Translations under genes and position numbers: made by a program
Origin: JAEUMW01 sp963734295
Lineage (GTDB): Bacteria; Pseudomonadota; Gammaproteobacteria; Burkholderiales; JAEUMW01
Direction: 5' to 3'
Length of the DNA stretch: 64,000 nucleotides
Assembly (NCBI GenBank): GCA_963734295.1
Contig: CAVTGS010000026.1
Span: 1 to 64,000, forward strand
Notes under the pieces: model-generated
What the model saw: the letters and a program-made list of their open reading frames with translations, nothing else
Databases searched by the model: none
What the model was told of the DNA's origin: nothing
Part shown: piece after piece, positions 59,027-64,000 of the stretch
Numbering within the stretch: position 1 is the first letter of the stretch
Layout: every line of letters starts with the position of its first letter

Positions 59027-61236
59027 CTAACGCACCGCGGCCTTGGGGGGACGCCCGTTGGTTCGGGAGGCACCCGCACCGTTCAGGTCGAAGGTTTCGA
59101 TACCGGTAACGATGGCGTCCTGGGTGAGGCCGAGCGCCACCGCAGCGCCCACCGCGGCGAGCACGCACTCCTCGGCGGGTTTCGGCCTGCCGTTGCGCCG
59201 GCGGGGCGGCGCTTCCTGGTTCACGAGCGGCGTGCTCTCGGCGCCCGCGCCCACCACGACATGCCCATCGCGGAGGAACACGGCGCGGCCGCCCTGCGCA
59301 CGATGCTGGACGATAACGGGGTGGGTCTCGTCGAGCCCGTAGAAGATCACCTCGCCGTCGCTCAAGGGCGCCATCTCGACCACGTGCGGATCGTGCGCAT
59401 TCAGCACCGCGGCCCCGTGCGGCAGCACCACGTCAACCTGCGAGCGGAGCACGTTGAACACCTGGTCGCGGTTCGCGGATGTCGAAATCCGTCGAGCGCG
59501 GCGGCTGCGTCGAGATCGGTGACCACGCCCACCTGGCAGCGGTCGTAGGCGAGACCCTCGGCGAGGATGGTGCGCGCGCCGTTCTCGAATACGGCGGCTT
59601 CGACGGCACGGTTTACGAGCAGCCGTTGGCCGGCCTCCCAGTTCGCCGCGCTGCCCTTCTGCACTTGCCGCCGATTGAGATAGAGCCCGCTCTCGCAGGC
59701 GAGCCCGACCTGCTTGCCCGAGAGGTGCAGCATCCACGCGACGAGCCGGGCGATCGCCGTGGTGTGGCTCGCGCCCGCAACCCCGACGATCGGGATGCGG
59801 CAGTCGCTGCCTGCTGGAAACAGGTGGTCGACGATCGCCCGGCCGACCGGGCGCGGCGTGCCGTCGGCGGGCTTCAGGTGCATGAGCAGGCCGGGCCCGG
59901 CGTTGACCTCGACGATCGCGCCGCCCTGTTCCTCGAGCGGTCGCCCCACGTCTTCCGCCACCAGGTCGATGCCCGCGATGTCGAGCCCGACCACGCGGGC
60001 GGCGAGCCCCGCGGTCGCCGCCACGTCCGGGTGGACGCGGTCGGTCACGTCGAAGGCGACGTTGCCGTTGCGCTGGATCAGCACGGTCGCGTCTACGGGC
60101 GGCACCGAGTCGGGCGTGTAACCCTGGCGCGCGAGATCGATGCGGACGGTGGAGTTCATGCGCACGGGATTCAAGGGAAAGTCCTCGGTGTCACCGCGCC
60201 GCGGATCCGAGTTGAGCTGGCTTGCGACGAGTTCGCGTATGGTCGAACGGCCGTCCCCCGTCACCGAGGCGAGCTCACCCTTCGCGGCCGCAGCCACGCG
60301 GCCGCCGACCACCAGCAGGCGGTGCTCGAGCCCCAGCACGAAGCGCTCGACGATGACCCCGCTGCCTTCTTCGCGCGCAACCTCGAACGCCGCCTCGATC
60401 TCCGCCCGGTCCGTCAGGTTGGTGAACACACCGCGCCCGTGATTGCCGTCGGTGGGTTTCACCACGACCGGACCGCCGATTTCCTCGGCCGCCTTCCAGG
60501 CATCCGCGGCGCTCTCCACCAGTCGCCCCTCCGGCACCGGCACGCCGCAGGAGCGCAGCAGGCGCTTGGTCAGGTCCTTGTCGCGGGAGATGCTCTCCGC
60601 GATCGCGCTGGTGCGGTCGGTTTCCGCAGTCCAGATGCGATGCTGCTTCGCGCCGTAGCCCAGTTGCACCAGATTGCCCTGCGAGAGCCGGATCGCCGGA
60701 ATGTCGCGGTCATCGGCGGCGTCGACGATGCAGGCGGTGCTGGGGCCGAGACAATAGGCATCGACGCCTTCACGCAAGCGCGCGACGGTGGCGTCGACGT
60801 CGAACGGGCGATCCTCGATCGCCGCCATCACCATGTCGCGGGCAGCGTGCAGCGCTGCGCGCGTGACCTTGTCGTGCCAGGCCCGCACGACCACCTTGTA
60901 GACGCCGCGCGTGGCGGTCTCGCGCGCCTTGCCGAACCCGCCCGGCATGCCAGCGAGGTTCTGCAGCTCGAGCGTCACGTGCTCGAGGATGTGCGCCGGC
61001 CAGGTGCCTTCCTGCAGCCGGCGCAGGAATCCGCCTCGCTCACCGTAGCTGCAGCGATGCTCGACCAGCGACGGCAGCCACGCCGACAGGCGCTCGTAGA
61101 AGCCGGGGATGGTATTGGAGGGCGCGTCTTCGAGGTCGCCGATGTCGACCCATGCCTCGATCACCGGGCGGTAGGTCCAGATGTTCGGCCCGCGCAGATG
61201 CACGACGCGAAGAATCTCGATCTGTCTTGTTTTCAT
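59027..61236 (-). CDS. cphA': Cyanophycin synthetase-like protein CphA' (degenerate P-loop, short C-terminus)
   Basis: About 735 residues from ATG 61236 behind AAGGGG. The N-terminal and ATP-grasp domains are well conserved with CphA (LRGPNIWTYRPVIEAW, TDRTSAIAESISRDK, VVKPTDGNHGRGVF, AIVEVNAGPGLLMHL). In the Mur-ligase module the ATP loop reads GVAGASHTTAIARL, lacking the lysine of GTNGKTTT, and the C-terminal Mur domain found in CphA (DYGHNP region) is absent. It ends after GLTQDAIVTGIETF. Two breaks near 59490 (joining ALDG, DFDIRE and RDQVFNVLR) fit two inserted bases. It probably keeps the Asp-adding half-reaction but not normal Arg addition (inference). Confidence 0.88.
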
Positions 61237-61589
61237 GAATCCCCTTGGGACGACGGGCATTGTCTCCGGGTGCTTGCGCTCGCGCCTGTCCCGCCGATAA
61301 CGCACGAGCCGGGCGGAAGAGGACAGGAAAACGCGGGCTTTCAGCCAAAGGCCGGCGTCTGGCGCCATCCTTTACAGTATACTGCTGAAAATTCATGCTG
61401 TTAGCGGTGACATGCAAGATCGGCCAATACGCCAATGGCAAGAGTCCAGGCGCGCGACGCTACGGCGCCGCGGGGACGCGGGTCAACGCGGCTGGTTCCT
61501 GCGACGTTTCCTCATCTCAATTGTCTCCACGGAGCGCAATCCCTGCCCCAGCCTTGTGTCCAGGGTTTTTCGCAGGACCGCCAGCGACG
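61237..61589. other. Divergent intergenic region between cphA' and the ABC transporter
   Basis: About 350 bp with no recognisable gene. An AT-rich pocket around 61370-61405 stands out from the GC-rich surroundings and is the likely promoter area for one or both directions. Confidence 0.5.
61375..61403 (-). promoter_or_regulatory. Candidate sigma-70-type promoter of cphA'-cphA
   Basis: On the minus strand, CTAACA (61403-61398) and TATACT (61380-61375) are separated by 17 bp. The -10 is near consensus and the -35 matches four of six. It would give a leader of about 130 nt before ATG 61236. TATACT is part of a palindrome (AGTATACT), so a -10 also reads rightward but lacks a good -35 on that strand. 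Confidence 0.35.
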
Positions 61590-63900
61590 ATGACCGATCC
61601 CGTTTCCAGCCAGGAGCATCCGTTGTTCAACGGTTCGCTGCCCGCCCAGTGGGGCAGCGAGCTGCAAGCCCTCCTGCTGGGGCAGGAAACCGTCCTCGCC
61701 TGGGTGCCGCTCGATCTGGACGAGCGGCTCCGGTTTGCCAAGGGGGTGGTGGTCGTGACCAACCGCCGGCTCTTCGCCCGGACGCCCGGAGAGCCCGTGT
61801 GGCGGGACTGGAAGTACCGCGAGGGGTTGCGCCTGCGCCACCACGACCATGCCGGCGTCGGTTCCCTCGAGCTCTGCGACGACCGCGCCCGCCTCGCCTG
61901 CTGGCGGTACACCCTCGAAGGCCAGGCGGCCGCTCAGCGCGTGGTCGAGCACTTCGCGCATTGGTCGACCCGCGATCGCTCGCCGCAGCGCGCGGCACCC
62001 GCGGCGGAGGCGCTCTGTCCCCGCTGCGGGGCCGCGCTGGATCCCGAGTTCGAGGAGTGCGCGAGCTGCCGGCGCGATTTCCACTCGCCCCCCTCGACCT
62101 GGACGCTGCTGCGTCTGTGGCGGTTCGCCAAGCCGTACAAGCTGCGGCTTTTCATCGGTTTCACGCTGACGCTCGCCGCCACCGCCGCGACCCTGGTGCC
62201 GCCCTACCTGACCATGCCGCTGATGGACAAGGTGCTGGTGCCCTTCGAGCGCGGCACGCCGATCGATTTCGGTCTGGTCGGGCTACTACTCGCGGGGCTG
62301 CTCGGCGTCCGCACTGCTGGCCTGGGGGCTCGGCTGGGCGCGTACCTACATCCTGGCGCTGGTGAGCGAGCGCATCGGCGCCGATCTGCGCACCACCACC
62401 TACGAGCATCTCCTGGGGCTTTCCCTGGAATACTTCGGCGGCAAGCGCACCGGCGATCTGATGTCGCGCATCGGCTCGGAGACCGATCGCATCTGCATCT
62501 TCCTGTCGCTGCACCTGCTCGACTTCGCGACCGACGTGCTGATGATCACGCTGACCGCGGCGATCCTGATCTCGATCAATCCGTGGCTCGCGCTCGTGAC
62601 GCTGCTGCCGCTGCCCTTCATCGCGTGGATGATCCACGTGGTGCGCGAGCGGCTGCGCACCGGCTTCGAGAAGATCGACCGCGTCTGGTCGCGAGGTCAC
62701 CAGCGTGCTCGCCGACACCATTCCCGGCATCCGCGTGGTCAAGGCTTTCGCCCAGGAAGATCGCGAGGCCGCGCGCTTCCGCGAGGCGAACCAGCACAAT
62801 CTCGCGGTCAACGACCGGCTGAACCAGATCTGGGCGCTCTTCACGCCGACCGTGTCGCTGCTGACGGAAATCGGCCTGCTCTTCGTCTGGGCGTTCGGCA
62901 TCTGGCAGGTCTCGCGCAACGCAGATCACCGTGGGCGTGCTGACCGCCTTCCTCGCCTACATCAGCCGCTTCTACACGCGGCTCGACTCGATGAGCCGCA
63001 TCGTCTCGGTGACGCAGAAGGCGGCCGCCGGCGCGAAGCGGATCTTCGACATTCTCGACCACGTGTCGAGCGTGCCCGAACCCGACGCAGCCCGGTGCAC
63101 CTCGCGCAGGTGCGGGGCGAGATCGACATCCGCGACGTGCGGTTCCGCTACGGCAACCGGAGCGTCATCCGCGGCATCGACTTGAAGATCTCGCCGGGCG
63201 AGATGATCGGCCTGGTCGGCCACAGCGGCTCGGGCAAGAGCACGCTGGTGAACCTGATCTGCCGCTTCTACGACGTGACCGAGGGGTCGATCCGCATCGA
63301 CGGCGTCGACATCCGCTCGCTGCCGGTGGCCGAATACCGGCGCCACATCGGGCTCGTGCTGCAGGAGCCGTTCCTGTTCTTCGGCACGATCGCCGAGAAC
63401 ATCGCCTACGGCAAGCCCGAGGCGACGCGCGACGAGATCGTCGCCGCCGCGCGCGCCGCGCACGCGCACGAGTTCATCCTGCGCCTGCCGCAGCGGCTAC
63501 GACTCGCTGGTCGGCGAGCGCGGCCAGGGTCTGTCCGGCGGCGAGCGCCAGCGCATCTCGATCGCGCGCGCGCTGCTGATCGACCCGCGCATCCTGATCC
63601 TCGACGAGGCGACCTCGTCGGTCGATACCGAGACCGAGAAGGAGATCCAGAAGGCGCTCGACAATCTGGTGCAGGGCCGCACCACGATCGCCATCGCCCA
63701 CCGCCTCTCGACGCTGCGCCGCGCCGACCGTCTGGTGGTGATGGAACGCGGCGAGATCGTCGAGACCGGCGCCGCACGACGAGCTGATGGCGCGCCAGGG
63801 CGCCTACTACCGCCTGTACGAGGCGCAGGCACGGCAGGGCGAGATACCCGCATCCGGCGACGAGGACTGGGATGGCAGGTCGACGGCGACTGCGGCCTAG
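61590..63900 (+). CDS. Cyanophycin-associated ABC exporter with N-terminal PH-like and zinc-ribbon modules (frame breaks)
   Basis: About 767 residues from ATG 61590. Residues 1-135 form a PH-like domain (ETVLAWVPLDLDERLRFAKG, VVVVTNRRLFART). A CPRC...CASC zinc ribbon follows at residues ~143-160. Then comes an ABC exporter membrane domain (six segments, ~175-470) and a nucleotide-binding domain with GHSGSGKSTLVNL, LSGGERQRISIARAL and ILILDEATSSVD. This matches the exporter usually named cyanophycin-metabolism-associated ABC transporter. Breaks near 62309, 62690, 62928, 63085, 63492 and 63773 nearly all fit single insertions. Substrate unknown. It is divergent from cphA' and followed 13 bp later by DUF1854. 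Confidence 0.85.
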
Positions 63901-63913
63901 GGAAGCCGGGACG

Positions 63914-64000
63914 ATGCCGGCGCCCGACATCCGGCTCTCGCGCAATGCGTTCGGCCGCCTGGTGCTCGCCACGTCCGACGGCCGCATGCACGAGGGGGTG
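63914..64000 (+). CDS. DUF1854 family protein (cyanophycin-associated), partial at window edge
   Basis: The first 29 residues only, MPAPDIRLSRNAFGRLVLAT and onward; the gene runs off the window. The IRLxRNxFGRLVL opening and the position right after the ABC exporter match the DUF1854 proteins that accompany this exporter in cyanophycin loci. The function is unknown. Confidence 0.6.
   Translation, partial: MPAPDIRLSRNAFGRLVLATSDGRMHEGV

Noticed and set aside
59479..61404. 641-codon plus-strand frame opposite cphA'
   Set aside because: Antisense shadow; the composition (Arg/Gly/Val/Asp/His rich) is an artefact of GC-rich codons.

Overview
The window is high-GC (about two thirds G+C) bacterial chromosome, most likely from a soil or freshwater betaproteobacterium. 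Two things point there: the recJ-prfB-lysS and lolC-lolD housekeeping blocks, and the paired cyanophycin synthetases (cphA' and cphA) with their associated ABC transporter and DUF1854 protein. No rRNA, tRNA, CRISPR array or insertion sequence was found.

Layout. 0-4.2 kb: chromate transporter, secreted PHB depolymerase, then a small decayed patch (DprA-like remnant, DUF2283/DUF4258 pair, tail of a restriction-modification protein). 4.2-11.7 kb: DUF72 protein, then a non-homologous end-joining locus (ligD, ku, and an HTH-TPR gene). A 2.3-kb part of this locus is tandemly duplicated, giving two Ku genes that differ by two residues. 11.8-15.8 kb: a delta-60 repeat protein, a hemolysin III/TrhA membrane protein and an OsmC protein. 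15.8-24.6 kb: one giant cyclic beta-1,2-glucan synthase gene. 24.6-27.3 kb: DUF3422, BON protein and small or decayed genes. 27.3-32.0 kb: a compact five-gene lipid/polyketide operon (type III PKS, methyltransferase, FAD oxidoreductase, ACP, ketosynthase). 32.1-41 kb: transporter remnant, lysS, prfB with its programmed frameshift, recJ, a phosphoglycerate-mutase-like protein, YjbQ, lolC, lolD, and a small HEXXH protein. 41-48.2 kb: exported and hypothetical proteins, fatty acid desaturase, mnmC, AlkP-type phosphatase. 48.3-52.8 kb: a four-gene 2-oxoacid oxidoreductase operon that carries its own GltD-ferredoxin subunit. 53-56.3 kb: PPK2, ClC channel and diheme cytochrome c. 56.4-64 kb: the cyanophycin locus (cphA, cphA', divergent ABC transporter, start of DUF1854).

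Sequence quality matters for reading this annotation. Many obvious single genes are split over two or three frames. Where I could align the frames, almost every break is explained by one extra base. For example, lysS has seven breaks and is exactly 1500+7 nt long; six other genes with one break each are 3n+1 nt long. This looks like an insertion-biased sequencing or assembly error, not pseudogenisation. I therefore call such genes as CDS and give the approximate break points. The one break that is biological is in prfB. Storage and stress themes recur (PHB depolymerase, polyphosphate kinase, cyanophycin synthetases, osmoregulated-type glucan, NHEJ), which fits an organism adapted to feast-famine and desiccation-like conditions. 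That last point is inference.
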